Below are positions 11,691-24,349 of a DNA stretch of 64,000 nt, piece after piece (the stretch's first letter is position 1; every line of letters starts with the position of its first letter). The notes under the pieces were generated by a model, which was given only the letters and a program-made list of their open reading frames with translations, was not told the origin of the DNA and did no database searches. Both the position numbers and the translations under genes were made by a program. Origin of the DNA: Undaria pinnatifida (taxonomy: Eukaryota > Sar > Phaeophyceae > Laminariales > Alariaceae); NCBI GenBank assembly GCA_012845835.1, contig JABAKD010000027.1, forward strand, positions 6,687,465 through 6,751,464. Reading direction: 5' to 3'.

Positions 11691-11923
11691 TAGGGCTTGC
11701 GAGTTGGCTTGCTATAATAATGGTACGTCGCCGACTAGGTATTAGCAGGCCAGGTATAATACAGTGATGCACCCAGTTTAAGACCACCCCGTGACGAGCC
11801 AACCTAGGTGGTCTTGTCTGTACTATGGTCTTATATTTTACTACCTCAAAAAGCATCCCATATAAATTCCAAGTAGGTTGTTTGTCTCGACAAGTCGATT
11901 CACTTGGTCTTATCTCTATGGTC

Positions 11924-12841
11924 TTAAACCGGATGGTCGTAAAACGGGTACACCACCGTACACTACAATTAGATGCCTTAAACCGGATGGTCGTAAAACG
12001 GGTACACCACCGTACACTACAATTAGATGCCTTAAACCGGATGGTCGTAAAACGGGTACACCACCGTACACTACAATTAGATGCCTTAAACCGGATGGTC
12101 GTAAAACGGGTACACCACCGTACACTACAATTAGATGCCTTAAACCGGATGGTCGTAAAACGGGTACACCACCGTACACTACAATTAGATGCCTTAAACC
12201 GGATGGTCGTAAAACGGGTACACCACCGTACACTACAATTAGATGCCTTAAACCGGATGGTCGTAAAACGGGTACACCACCGTACACTACAATTAGATGC
12301 CTTAAACCGGATGGTCGTAAAACGGGTACACCACCGTACACTACAATTAGATGCCTTAAACCGGATGGTCGTAAAACGGGTACACCACCGTACACTACAA
12401 TTAGATGCCTTAAACCGGATGGTCGTAAAACGGGTACACCACCGTACACTACAATTAGATGCCTTAAACCGGATGGTCGTAAAACGGGTACACCACCGTA
12501 CACTACAATTAGATGCCTTAAACCGGATGGTCGTAAAACGGGTACACCACCGTACACTACAATTAGATGCCTTAAACCGGATGGTCGTAAAACGGGTACA
12601 CCACCGTACACTACAATTAGATGCCTTAAACCGGATGGTCGTAAAACGGGTACACCACCGTACACTACAATTAGATGCCTTAAACCGGATGGTCGTAAAA
12701 CGGGTACACCACCGTACACTACAATTAGATGCCTTAAACCGGATGGTCGTAAAACGGGTACACCACCGTACACTACAATTAGATGCCTTAAACCGGATGG
12801 TCGGAAAACGGGTACACCACCGTACACTACAATTAGATGCG
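11924..12841. repeat. 54-bp minisatellite, 17 copies, nearly perfect
   Basis: A 54-bp unit containing CCGGATGGTCGTAAAACGGG and TACACCACCGTACACTACAA is repeated 17 times head to tail. The copies are identical apart from one substitution in the last unit (GGTCGGAAAAC). Since 54 is a multiple of three, three frames stay open through the array, giving 18-residue peptide repeats that I treat as artefacts. The array begins inside a block with several GGTCTTA words at 11820-11930, where the first unit may have arisen. Confidence 0.97.
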
Positions 12842-13376
12842 GGCGGAAATTGGCATAGTTCTGCGGGTCTGTCTCTGACTGGTTGTGGTTCTAGTTGAGA
12901 TGTTTACTAATATCGTGTCCCTCGAAGGTGGAAACTAAATTAATGTCTTAATTTTGTACGAATAAATAAAAAAAATGGGCGTTGTATCGTCGGCTTTGGT
13001 GAATGTGCCAAACACAGGCCCGGTGTGGCAGAACTGCAATAACTTGTTTCCGCAGGGAACGTTTGAGTTCATCGTAAAGGGTCGCAAAATATGCTGTGCG
13101 CGTGTTTATACCGCCTATTTACTCGACCTAAGTCAATATTTCGCTACGCCACCCAACTACAGCAGGGGTCCCCCAGCAAAGCTGTGGTGCGCCAGAGCAA
13201 CACGACCGCCTCATTTGGGGGAAACCGCTGTATTAATTCTAGGTTATGACGGCAAAAATCCCCCAGTCGCGCCCACCGATTATGACCCTCTTACATCGGG
13301 ATAGCCACCTTACTCAGACCGCCTTCTTGGGGAACCTCTACTGCAAAAACTACTAATAGCTGTAAAGTCCAAAAGA
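12842..13376. other. No gene recognised; one 109-codon frame of doubtful coding value
   Basis: A plus-strand ATG frame at 12975-13304 encodes a peptide with several Cys and aromatic residues (GPVWQNCNNLFPQGTFEF and KLWCARATRPPHLGE) and sits just after an A-rich AATAAATAAAAAAA stretch. There is no homology I can name and no supporting splice site. Confidence 0.25.
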
Positions 13377-13696
13377 CTCACAGCCCTAACAATTAAGGCA
13401 AAGCTGACGTCTGTCAAGGAGTGAAAGTACTGTCCGCCGTCATGTTCGCTGCAAGCCTCACAGCCCTAACAATTAAGGCAAAGCTGGCGTCTGTCAAGGA
13501 GTGAAAGTACTGTCCGCCGTCACGTTCGCTGCAAGCCTCACAGCCCTAACAATTAAGGCAAAGCTGACGTCTGTCAAGGAGCGAAAGTACTGTCCGCCGT
13601 CATGCTCGCTGCAAGCCTCACAGCCCTAACAATTAAGGCAAAGCTGACGTCTGTCAAGGAGTGAAAGTACTGTCCGCCGTCATGTCCGCCTGCAAG
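13377..13696. repeat. 80-bp tandem repeat, four copies
   Basis: CTCACAGCCCTAACAATTAA recurs at 13377, 13457, 13537 and 13617, exactly 80 bp apart. The units differ at only a few positions, such as GACGTC/GGCGTC and CATGTTC/CACGTTC. Confidence 0.95.
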
Positions 13697-14044
13697 CCGC
13701 CAGTTTCGGGGGCGAGCAAGGATAGATAGGGCAAGGCACAGCGAAAAAAAAAATAGAGCCAGGCGAAAAACAGAAACACTTGCTCGGAACGAAGGAGGAG
13801 AGCACTTACATTAGTTCCTGGTTTTCTGCGTCCAGTTTTCTTACATGCGTGCTACATACACAGCAACTATTATTCGAAGGACTGCAACAATACCAACAAC
13901 ACCAACACCGACACCAACACCGACGACAACAAAAACAAAGTGGTTGGCTTGCAATGCACCTTCAGCATTCGCGTGCGGCATCTGTATTCGCGTGCTGCTG
14001 CTAAAGGCGATGTTGGACTCCCAAAAATGCTAGTCATGGGAGGC

Positions 14045-14740
14045 CGCGCTTTGACCCCTTGACTGACCGCTCCCTACCCAAACCCCGTATAATAAGGTCA
14101 AGTATTGACGCATCGAAAAAAGACCAGTCTCCACAGTTTGACCCCTTGACTGACCGCTCCCTACCCTAAACACCGTATGATAAGGTCAAGTATTGACGCA
14201 TCGAAAAAAGACCAGTCTCCACAGTTTGACCCCTTGACTGACCGCTCCCTACCCTAAACACCGTATGATAAGGTCAAGTATTGACGCATCGAAAAAAGAC
14301 CAGTCTCCGCAGTTTGACCCCTTGACTGACCGCTCCCTACCCTAAACCCCATACAACACGGAAAACTAATACGGAAAAACAAGTCTTGACGCGCCCAAAA
14401 AGACCCGTACACCCAGTTTGACCCCTTCACTGGCCGCTCCATACCTTAAACCCCTTATAGTAAGGCAAAACAAGTACTGACGCGTCCAAAAAGACCGGTT
14501 TCCGGAGTTTGATTCCTTGACTGACCACCCCCCCTACAATAAAACCTTTACAATAAGGCGGAACAGGTCTTGACACGTCCAAAAAAAAGACCGGTCTCCG
14601 CAGTTCGACCCCTTGACTGACCGCCCCCTACACCAACCCCGTAAAACAAGGATGATCAAGTCTTGACGCGTCCAAATAACTGGTCTCTGCATTGTGGCCC
14701 CTTGACCGACGGCCTCATATACTAAACCCCGTATAAAAAG
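14045..14740. repeat. Tandem repeat of about 88 bp, about 8 copies, degenerate toward one end
   Basis: TTTGACCCCTTGACTGACCG recurs at about 14050, 14137, 14225 and 14313 (87-88 bp spacing), then less exactly at 14417, 14508, 14603 and 14695. Each unit also has TATTGACGCATCGAAAAAAG or CTTGACGCGTCCAAAAAGAC. A lone related piece (CTTGACGCGTCCAAAAAGAC) is at 15066-15085. The first four copies are nearly alike and the later ones diverged. Confidence 0.9.
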
Positions 14741-15329
14741 GTCGCCCCGATGTCGCATCAGGTTATCCTCGAGCCTGATATAGGTCAGTTTTGTGAGTTC
14801 GAGCCCCGCCGCGTGCATACTCGTATAAATTTGTTGGGACTTCTTCTTGTGCCCAAATTGACTTGCGGAATGCGTGAGAACGTGAGTTAGCAACACTCGA
14901 TGAAAAATTGACGAGCAGTGGGATTGCTGAACCCTATGCGCGATAAAAATTGAAGGCAAGAACCGGGGGGGAGAAGGGACGACACCTGTGACCACGGTTT
15001 GTGCAGAAGCTGGAAAGTAGAAGTGTAAGAAAAAATAAATGAATAATGAAAAAGGCGAAATGAGCCTTGACGCGTCCAAAAAGACCGGTCCCCGACCATA
15101 CCGTGGTAGTGTCTCCGCTCCTCTTACCGATCGCGTGATAAGCAGGGATGGAGGACTCCCAGAAATCCAGCAGCTTTTCGCGATAGGCGATGTTCCCCAC
15201 GATGGCATCGCAGCTTTTCTGCGGGGCTATGATATGTCCCGCGCAGTACTCCATGTACTGAAAAAAAACACGCGAACGACGGGGCACGTAGGGTACACCC
15301 AGGACCGACTAACATAAATGAAAATCGAG

Positions 15330-15613
15330 CAAGAACGAGTGCAAGAACAATAACAACATCAACAGGAGCAGGGACATGAGCAGGAACAAGAACAAGAAAC
15401 GAGAACAAGAAAAGTAGTCATAGTACCGGTGTATTCGCGCGAGCGACGAGGCACCGACAACGACAACATATGTACATGAGATTAAATACCAACAACAACA
15501 AGAACAAGAACAAGAACAAGAACAAGAACAAGGACAAGAACAAGAACAAGAACAAGAACAAGAACAAGAACAAAAACAAGAACAAGAACAAGAACAAGAA
15601 CAAGAACATCATC

Positions 15614-15690
<77 letters not shown>

Positions 15691-15695
15691 CGAAC
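15330..15695. repeat. AACAAG hexanucleotide and CAA trinucleotide microsatellite
   Basis: A loose AGAACAAGAACA tract from 15330 leads into a dense (AACAAG)n tract at 15495-15610 and a pure (CAA)n tract at about 15612-15690. Translated peptides (Asn/Lys or Leu/Phe runs) are artefacts of the repeat. Confidence 0.95.
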
Positions 15696-16069
15696 CGTTG
15701 GTGTTTTTAATGCAAGAGAGCGACTGGATGAAAACACGTTCCGCAAGTTGACTCTTAAATATTATTGTTAAATAATACGATAAGCTTCGTTCACAAACAA
15801 AACAGAAACGAATCACATAACTGTCGTGTATGGTCACCATCTATCGGTCCTACAAAAAAAAACGTCGCCGCCGCGACCACCGCCGGCACCACAACCGCCG
15901 TCGTTGACCAGGTGGTTTCATATTGCAAAAGGCAAGGATTCCTGAACTCGTCATACTTAGTCGCCATTCCCCGAGGACGGCTGATCACAACATAACGCGA
16001 CGTGTGCACACGTTTTTTAATCTAAGGGGGCAACATTCCCAGCACCGCCTGTCGTGTCCTGAATCCCAA

Positions 16070-16600
16070 CCAAACTTTACGCCTACCCGTATCCCTACTC
16101 CAACCCCTAATCCTACCCCTCAACATTCCCGCACGCCGACCTCTAACCCTTCCCCTATAACCCCATCCCTACGTAAAACCTAACTGTACCCCTAACCCCG
16201 CCCCTACATTTCTCCCTAACCCTAACCCTAACCCTAACCCCTGAACCCTAACCCCTAACCCCGACCTTAATCCTGTCCCCAACCCTAACACTACCACTAA
16301 CCCTACCACCGACGTCTAACCAACCCCTAACCCTTCCCCTATAACCCTATCCCTACGTAAAACCTAACTGTACTCCCTAACCCTGCCCGTACCTTTCTCC
16401 CTAACCGTAACCGTAACCCTATCCGTAACCGTAACCCTAACCGTAACCCTAACCGTAACCCTAACCATAACCCTAACCGTAACCCTAACCCCTAACCCCG
16501 CCCTTAATCCTGTCCCCAACCCTAACAATACCACTAATCCTACCACAAACCGACGTCTAACCATACCCTAACCATGGTCCTAATGTTTACCCTACAGCCC
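16070..16600. repeat. Interstitial telomere-like CCCTAA tract with a tandem duplication
   Basis: Degenerate CCCTAA, CCCCTAA and CCGTAA words fill this stretch, with an exact short run CCCTAACCCTAACCCTAACC near 16215. A segment starting CCTTCCCCTATAACCC occurs at about 16148 and again at about 16332, each time followed by the same series up to CCGACGTCTAACC, so a unit of about 185-225 bp is duplicated. Confidence 0.85.
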
Positions 16601-16674
16601 GGCCTTCGACCGAACCAAGGGTGCGCAACGCCAACGAGACGAGGCAAGCCTGCAACAGCTTTGCTCAACAAAAC

Positions 16675-17110
16675 AAACGCGGTACGGTACGGTGGTGGTA
16701 CCGTACGTTACGATGAAGTACGGTACGGTACAACATAGGACGGAACGATTATGGAACAATTATGTGCGGTAATGCACAACACGGTATAATATGGTCCGGT
16801 AGAAAATACGGCACGATACAATACGGTACAGTACAGCAACACGGCGCGGTACGATACGATACACTAAAAAACCGTAACGAAAATTACGGCACCGTACAAT
16901 ACAATACGGTACGATACGACATATAATGTATGATACGGAACAGCACAGCGCGTTACGATACAATTAGCATACGACGCAATATCTTAGTACGGTACAACAC
17001 AAGACGGCGCGATACCAACAAATACCGTTTGGCACGGTACTGTAAAATGCAGTACGGTACAATGAAAAATGGCACGGTGCAACACGGCACGGTGCAAGAC
17101 TGTACGGTAC
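16675..17110. repeat. Degenerate GGTAC / TACGG pentamer repeat
   Basis: Words such as ACGGTACGGTAC, GGTACGATACGA and GGCACGGTGC dominate. The GTAC core is palindromic, so both strands give low-complexity Tyr/Arg/Val frames. No gene is supported. Confidence 0.8.
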
Positions 17111-18154
17111 CGGGCTTTACCTTCTCTCGGTCATGTGCGAGGAGCTCGATCAACGCTGGAATGTTTGTCTTCTCCATTCGGAGATATTCCACACCAGTTA
17201 TCATGTTCCACAGGGCCAGCATGTACACCCCTGAATCGGGGGGGGAAAAGGAAAACAAAAAACGAAAAAAAAAATTGGCGTGAGGGTGCGCACTGCTAGG
17301 TAATACATAATATGACGATCGATACATACACACCACTAAGAATACAAAAGTAGTGCGCATGTAAAGGGGAGCGGAGGTGTCTTGAAGTGAGTGTACCCAG
17401 GAAAGAGGAAGCGATTTGCGTGAGACCGTTGGTATTCGGTGAAAAAAATCGAAGGAACAAGGACTGAAGGTGCACAAATGTAAGGAGTCCAAGGTGCTTC
17501 GCTCCGCGGGCGGCATCCACCCACCACGCTAGCTCGAGTAGGACAAAACGTGTAGCGGACAAAGGTCCATGATTGGGTGCAACTTACGATTTTGCAAATT
17601 GCAATAGCTCCGCGCTCCAGGAAAATAACCCGGACGTTGCATTCAAGCATGAATCACATCATCCGTACGAAAGAGAAAGGGCGCGGAGAGAAGAGTAGGA
17701 GTGCTGTACATCTTGATGAGTTGGAAACAAAGGAAAGCCCTTCTCGCATCACCAGCTAGATGCTGTTGGTTGTGGTTGTAAACGTTTTTTTGGCAGGCAG
17801 ATTTCGATGTATTCGTTTGCCTTTGAAAACACAGCGAGCTGCAGAAGATGCTCGACGACATGATAGGTCTTGGCAGCTCTGTTTTTTTCTTACTTTGTCG
17901 CGATACGATCGGCACGTACTACGTGCTGTGCTCGCTCGTGTTGAGCTGATCGACGACGAAACATGATAGGGTAGGAGTTGGATGCGCGTGTTGTGTGACT
18001 TGAGCAGAGCATATAGATGCTCAATATCGAATATATCGATATCAGAAAAAACACAAGAAACGATTCCTCGAAACTCGAATCAAAATAGAAAAACCGTCGA
18101 AAATGAGCGAGATATTCGAAACAAGAAAAAAAACGAAACGAAAAGTAAAGTACA

Positions 18155-18180
18155 TCGGGGGGGGGGGGGGGGGGGGGGGA
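18155..18180. repeat. Poly-G run
   Basis: A homopolymer of more than 20 G with no other feature. Its length may be unreliable in any assembly. Confidence 0.9.
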
Positions 18181-18203
18181 GACTCGAGAAAAATCGCACA
18201 GAA

Positions 18204-19368
18204 ATTAGAGTGTTTGCGAAAATACGTTTCTAAAAATTTACTTGCCTTCCACTAAAAAAAGTAAATAGCCTTCCCACCGAGTTTTTGGTGTGTTTGCGCT
18301 AGCGGTAAACAAAATCCTGCAGGCGACGCCTCCGAAATTTAGAAGGGAAACGGGGATGTGCGCGATTGTAATATACGTACGAGTACAGCAGCAGCAGTGC
18401 GAGTTACTGCTCTATAGTACTATACGATACGAGTACTCGTTGTACGTACTCCAGTCTCGAGCCTCTCGTTTCAGGTGCAGCAGTACCTGGAACACGGTAC
18501 ATGCAAGCACCCAACAGACTACAAATTAGAGGTATGGCGGTCTGTCTCGCGCGTAAAAACACCTTGTGAGCAGGGACTACCTCATTACACGTGCTACAAG
18601 CAGGAGCAACGCCTTCCTCATGCGACGGAAGGGAAGGCGAAGCGCAGTTTCCCCATGGAACGTGGACCTGTTATTGCGAAGCACCACCCTGCGAAGAATC
18701 TGCACGCAGCGGTTTAGGGCAGAGGAGTTTCCGCTCCTCTGCCCTAAACTAAAAGTCATGCCACGCTTCAGTCGCGGTGATGTTGGAGAAGCGCGGTGGC
18801 TGCTGTCGCACAGATGGACCGATACGAGTCCTATCTTGCCAGATGCGGCACACGATAGCCGCAATCAAGGCGCGTGGTGTCGCTCTCTGCGTTGAGGCTC
18901 CTCTCCGCGTGCGTGCGTTCGACCCCGCCAGCTGCGAGAAGTTCACCACAGCTTGCAGCAAGCGCTGAACCCTTGGTCACGGACGCAGAGGGCAGCAACA
19001 GACGGTTCATCACCGGCCTGCTGCATATCTCTGATGTTACGCCTGTGCGTCGTGCTCAGGGTACTACCCTCTCCATCCTCCGTGCGTTCGTTGCTTGTAC
19101 TGCTGCTGTGCAAACAGCGGTGCTTGTCCTGTTTGTCCCGTGGTTGGGGCGCTATAGACCCTTGCAGAGGCGTTCTGCCTCGGACAAATGCTCGGTGTAT
19201 TGTAGGCCAATGAAACAGAGAGACAAAATTTACCGTAACTTTTGATCAAAACCTACCTTCGACAAAGTACATTTTTGCCTTTTTTTCAAAAGTTTACCGC
19301 AAATATTGCCTTCGGGACAATTTTTGAAAAAGTAAATTTCTAAAAACGTACTTTCGCAAACACTCTAT
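18204..19368. mobile_element. Segment bounded by inverted repeats of about 40 bp
   Basis: Left arm 18204-18243 (GAGTGTTTGCGAAAATACGT then TTCTAAAAATTTACTT) is the near reverse complement of right arm 19330-19368 (AAGTAAATTTCTAAAAACGT then ACTTTCGCAAACACTC). About nine in ten positions agree. The 1.1 kb between holds no recognised transposase. Outside the arms a CGAAACTCGAATCA word occurs on both sides in direct orientation. This fits a non-autonomous DNA transposon, but I could not fix target-site duplications. Confidence 0.4.
18712..18749. repeat. Perfect 16-bp inverted repeat, 6-nt loop
   Basis: GTTTAGGGCAGAGGAG at 18712-18727 is followed by a TTTCCG loop and its exact complement CTCCTCTGCCCTAAAC at 18734-18749. 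It lies between no identifiable genes. Confidence 0.85.
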
Positions 19369-22300
19369 TGAAAAAACAAATTTCGAAACTCGAATCAGAA
19401 TCGAAAACATGTCGAGGGTGAGCGACAAAATCCCGAGAAAAACGCAACACAACGACGAAAGTTAGGGAAAACGAAGAGGGACGGGAAAAAGAAACACGAA
19501 GAAAGAGAAAGCGAAGAAAGCAAAGAATGCAAAGACAGCCGGGAAGGTTCTCCAAGAAGAGGAGTTAGGCAGGTGTGTTCCAGGTGGGAGTTATGAGCGC
19601 GAAGCAAGGATTTGTGTTCAGGTGATTCACGTTTTTACAAAAAAGATAACTGTAAGCATGAACGTAAGGAGCACGGACTGAAAAGGTACAAAAGTACAGA
19701 GTAAGGACTGAACAGGCGCACGGTACAAGGCACACGGTGCTACGTAGTTATCGTTGCCGGACAGGGAGAGGGAAGAGAGATAAACGACACCACCATACGC
19801 GAAGGATTCCGAACAAGGCCAAGGAGCATCCGAGCCCCCCAACCCCTGATCCTTGAGAGAAAAAGCAAGGGGCTCGGACAAATGGGCTGCCTGAACGTAC
19901 TCGTACTACGGCCGTGGTGGCCTGTTTAACAGGAGGAACGCCGCCGTGGGCGTTCGTAGCTAACACCGTAGCAGAACGAGGACCCCCCCGCTCCCCTCGC
20001 CCCCCTCCTAACCACCCTCCCCCGGTCTCATCTCCCCTCGCCCTTTCCCGCGCCTAAGCACCAGATGCAATCATAGTAAGAAGATATCGTGAAGGCGGGC
20101 CCTCGAATATAAAGTCAGCACAGGCTCTCGTACAAAAAAATTTCCTCGCAGCAGCAAACGAACATGAGTTCCATGATACCTGGTATAATAATATACGAAC
20201 GTCAAAACGCCGCCCGCATTTTCTCCAGGCAGACGCTCGCGCTCATAGCAACAATCCGATTGGGGCCCTGGATAACTGGTGCTAACGGTATAACGACCAA
20301 AACAATGACGAGTTCGGTGTTATCAGCCGTTGAATGTCAGCGTGCAGCAGCTCGAGTGGCACGTTGCTGCGGGAGGATACAGTACTTTCAATTTAGTTTG
20401 GATACCAGACTGTAGCAGTAGACGACACGAGACCCGGCAGCCCACGTTGCCTGGGGCGCTTAACGTTTTCGTCTAAAATTTTTCGTTACTTCCCCCCCCC
20501 CTATATAAATCGTCTCCGAACGGTAAACAAGCACCATACGTACCGCCTCCCGTTTTGGAGCACTGAATAAGATAGCCAGGATGATATTTGCAGTATTTGC
20601 AGGAAAAACAAGAGAACCGTGAGTCGTTACACTGAAGGTACAGACTGTGGGTGTGAGTACGAAGTACTCCAAACAGTACTACAACTGTTGTAGTTCGCAG
20701 AACCCTCCCGTTCTCTGTTTCTTACCATATGGGCTAGTCTACTCTGTACAATGTAGGTAAATAGTCTAATGCTGCTGTGGTTTCGACCAATTTTTGAATA
20801 TGCGAATATACATACGGTGAAGACGTGTACCTCCTCCCCCTCCCCCCCTCACCTGTGCGGAGCGAGAAGAACCAGCAGCAGCTAGTCACGGGTCCCGGCT
20901 GCCACCACCATTCTGTCCGCATCATCGGCACCTGGCCACGTCCTTGCTCACCCTCTATCGCCCCCCCTGGCGGCACCCCCAACCCCACCCCAAGCCCTAG
21001 CGGATGGTACACAACTCCATCATTCGGCATGACGTATTGTTGTGCGCTTTAGCTCGCGCAGCAGCGATTCGTGGAGCTATGTAGTGTTGCTTCTGCTGCT
21101 TCTATCGCTGCTGCTGCTCGTTCGCCGTCGCGTGCTTAGCAAGCAACCCCGAAGCCCCTCCAAAGTTCACCAATTTCCAGCTTTATATTTAGACTAAGCT
21201 TCGTTGTTTTCCCGTGTGGATGATGCTGGGGGTCATCTATACCGACCCCTCCTCTTGTACCCACGAATACAACCCCGGGAAAATGATGCTGACTGCTCTC
21301 TCACCCGCCAAGAAAGCTAGGGACTATGGTAGGGGTCACCAACGAGGACACAAGCTGGCTCTCAAGCAGCAGCACTCTGTGCGTTCGATACCCGCGGCAA
21401 TCGGTCGAGCCCCCTGGTTATCTCTGCTCTCATGGTTAGTTTGACTGGATTATAGTATAGGGCAATACGACACGATAGTTTATTCCGCCGCATTTATCGT
21501 AGATCTCTCGAGCCACAACCAGCAGGCGTTCGCACGTTACACGTAATACCCTAACCCCCTGTGCTCACCATGCAACAGCCACCTATATATAGAAAGCTAG
21601 CCTGCATAGAGGATAGTACAGACGAGCCCCTCTCAACAGCGGCACGACGTACTCAAATGCAGAAGAGCCGACTGCAGTTTGACCGTGCTGGTTTGCTTCA
21701 ATTTCACACGAACGAGAGGCACTTTACATAGACGACAACACCACCTTTGTAATGTTTTCGTGCAACACCATTGTTGTCTGATTCATCGACGCCCATGATC
21801 GAGGCTGGCCGTTCGGCCATTTTGTTTTCAAACGCGACTGACATCTTGCAGAATAGCCACCTTACTTAGCCCGCAACCCAGAGGATTCAGGTTAGTTTTC
21901 GGGTTGGGGATGAGTTCGAGTTGAGTCTCAATGGGGTCTGGGCTGACGTGCAAGGAAGAAAATGGCTAAATACAGGGAAAGGGTTGGAGGTTGCACGAGT
22001 TTACTTATAAAGTGTATTTATTTCTTATTATTATTTTATATTAATATTAATAGCTAATTTTCATTATTTGTTGTGTGGTACACATGTAGTCCAGACTATG
22101 TAGACTACTAGAGGTAACCCAAGCGAACATCGGAACCGACTACTCGTTCAAGTACGAGCAGTCTAGATAAGCATGCTTTCGACCGAGAGTCTGGCAGTAT
22201 TCAGCATCACAGGCACTACACCGCCGTGTAGTTTGATAGTCTATACGTATATCATGAGCTTTTTTCGCGCTCTCCAGCAGGGACAGCACATCTTCTGTTT

Positions 22301-22380
22301 CGATTCTCTGCCATATGCCACCAACGACTTTCTCTCTTCATCCACAATCTTGCGGGCACCCGCCACGTCTATCTGATTCT
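19369..22380. other. No gene recognised
   Basis: About 3 kb of mixed sequence with purine-rich stretches (19440-19560), C-rich stretches (19980-20050, 20830-20990) and an AT-rich tract (22010-22070). No reading frame has recognisable domain content and I see no believable exon with paired splice sites. Confidence 0.35.
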
Positions 22381-22414
22381 ATCTGAGATTGAGGTTTCAC
22401 TGCTCCGCGAGAGC

Positions 22415-22890
22415 CATCCCCCCCCTCCCCCCCCCCCCCCCCCCCCCCGAACGCACTCCGTTCCTTCATTGTAGGTTTACGAGGGTCTATGGTCCTACTG
22501 ACTACGTGTACCGCCATGCATGGTAATACGATGACTATACCTCCCTCGCTCTCCCCCGCCCCCCCCCCCATCCACGCTCCTCGCCTATCAATAGCTGTGT
22601 GTGGTCCTAATCTGGCACATCACCACTGGCAACAGCACGCTTGCCGTTGATATTTGTTGAGTTCGCTGTGCCCATTTCAAGAGTGCTCACCCACCTGGGC
22701 CTCCTGGGGCCCCTGGGACCCACACATGGACCCTGGGGACTTTAGTGATATCGTGGTGTTGGTTGGAGTGTTGTCTTCCCCACGCCCGCCTCCGCTTTCA
22801 TTGTTCTCCATCAAATCAATCGGGGACCGCTGGCGCTTGCGCCGAGGGTACACTCCCCCCCCACGCACACACCCGCCCCAACGCCCCCCC
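22415..22890. repeat. C-rich low-complexity patches
   Basis: Poly-C runs at about 22420-22450, 22559-22570 and 22880-22905 break the region. A plus-strand stretch at 22690-22730 reads PPGPPGAPG, but it is too short to support a collagen-like gene. Confidence 0.7.
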
Positions 22891-23218
22891 CCCCCCCCCC
22901 CCTACCCCTTGGTTCTCTCTTGCTTGACTGCAACGTTCTTCTTTAGCAAAGAAGTCACGGAGGACGGGCGCATTCTTCTGCCTTCTCCGCCATTTTTCCG
23001 TGTGTGCATGCCGAACCCCGCAATACTTTTCGGACACAAACTGGCAAAAAAAAGAGGACTGTGACCCGAACGTATTTTTGCCACCACCCCCTTCCTCCCA
23101 CCGACTTGGGGGAGTAGGAGGCTCCAGCAAGCAATACCGGTATCATATAGCAAGGCGATTCAATCGTAGACGAAGAACGGCACAGATAGGATATATAGTC
23201 TACACTGTAGTTGTAAGG

Positions 23219-23350
23219 GGAGTCGCCGACCTATATCCTTAATGAGGACACACAGCTCGTAATACGCGCGATCGGAGTATCACACACAGCTTGCAAAGAT
23301 GAGTTTCGACGAAATCTTCGATCTCACAGCTGGAGTGTATTTTCATTTTT
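23219..23350. mobile_element. Dispersed repeat family C, copy 2
   Basis: Matches 8390-8540 in order and orientation (GTCGCCGACC, AATGAGGACACAC, ATGAGTTTCGACGA, TCACAGCTGGAG). It directly precedes a family A copy. Confidence 0.55.
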
Positions 23351-23369
23351 TATCATATAGTCTATATGT

Positions 23370-23700
23370 AGCAAATAGACAGGGGACACGTGCTACGGCA
23401 AAGGTGCACCACCATTAATTTTCGTGCTCAAAACCATTTTTTTTGCGTTTTTGGATACGGAAAAACCTCATATGGTTAAGAGCCTCAGAAAAGGCAAAAA
23501 AGAGCCCCAGTGCACCTCTACCGCAGCATGGATTTACAGTGCCTCTCCCGAAACCAGATTTTTGGAGAAAACTAAAATTCCTACCGGACAAATTATCCCC
23601 TTCGCCGTGTGGTACACGAAAAAAGGTCCTAAAAAAAACGACACGCTAAGACTCCCGTCATTCGGAAACCGACTTGACCAAAAAGAAGTGCTAACTCTTA
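23370..23700 (+). mobile_element. Dispersed repeat family A, diverged copy
   Basis: Carries GTGCTACGGCAAAGGTGCAC, CCTCTCCCGAAACCAGATTT, CTAAGACTCCCGTCATTCGG and AAACCGACTTGACCAAAAAG in the same order as the copy at 24350-24700. A 136-codon frame across it has no recognisable domain. Confidence 0.5.
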
Positions 23701-24349
23701 TCATCGTAACACGCGTGAGGGGTAACAGTAGTGAGAGGAGAGGAAACGCGGGGGCGATAGATACGGCGCGGAGGGCTGCGTTGTTACTTGTACAAAGTAG
23801 AAACAAACAAACAAAAAAAAGCGTTTGCCATTGACTGCGAGTTCTCCCAAGAGGTCGATAACCAACTTTACTATAACAAGCTGTCTGTGATACATTACAT
23901 CAGCAAAACAAAACCATTGGCTGTCTGCTAGTTTCTGCTCGGATTGGTATTTCGCCGACCGAGTTATAACCTCAAGAAAAAGAACTACGTACAAGTATTG
24001 CATGCAAGTCCAGAGGCGCACTAACTATGCGATGAAAGGGGCAGCACAACATTTTTCTGGAGGTTCTCATTTGACCCAGCTCTATCTAGGTCTCACAGAA
24101 GAAGTTACTTTTGTTGACACAAACAAAAAGTGCATCCCAAGTCAACAATCGCATGCTCTATAATAAGTACAAATCGAATCACGTCGCGAAAATCAAGCAA
24201 TCGCGGGGTGTTACAACGATGTTGGGGAGTTCCTCGCTACTGTGTCTTAAGGCAGAAACATGCTGGCCACCAAAAACAAGCGCTACAACCTTCCGTCGTA
24301 GCGTAGCACCCGGTCGGTTGATTCTGCTCGTATTGGCCCTTTCCTAAAA

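Noticed and set aside
11825-12898. 357-codon frame with 18-residue repeats
   Set aside because: Artefact of the 54-bp tandem repeat; two other frames are equally open and no start context, intron or domain supports translation.
11900-14750. CRISPR array
   Set aside because: The 54-, 80- and 88-bp arrays are contiguous tandem repeats without unique spacers, and the setting is eukaryotic.
15418-15840. Poly-Leu/Phe and poly-Asn/Lys frames
   Set aside because: Direct products of the CAA and AACAAG microsatellites.
22690-22735. Collagen-like PPGPPGAPG peptide
   Set aside because: Only three triplets, with frames that break at once and C-rich low-complexity sequence all around.
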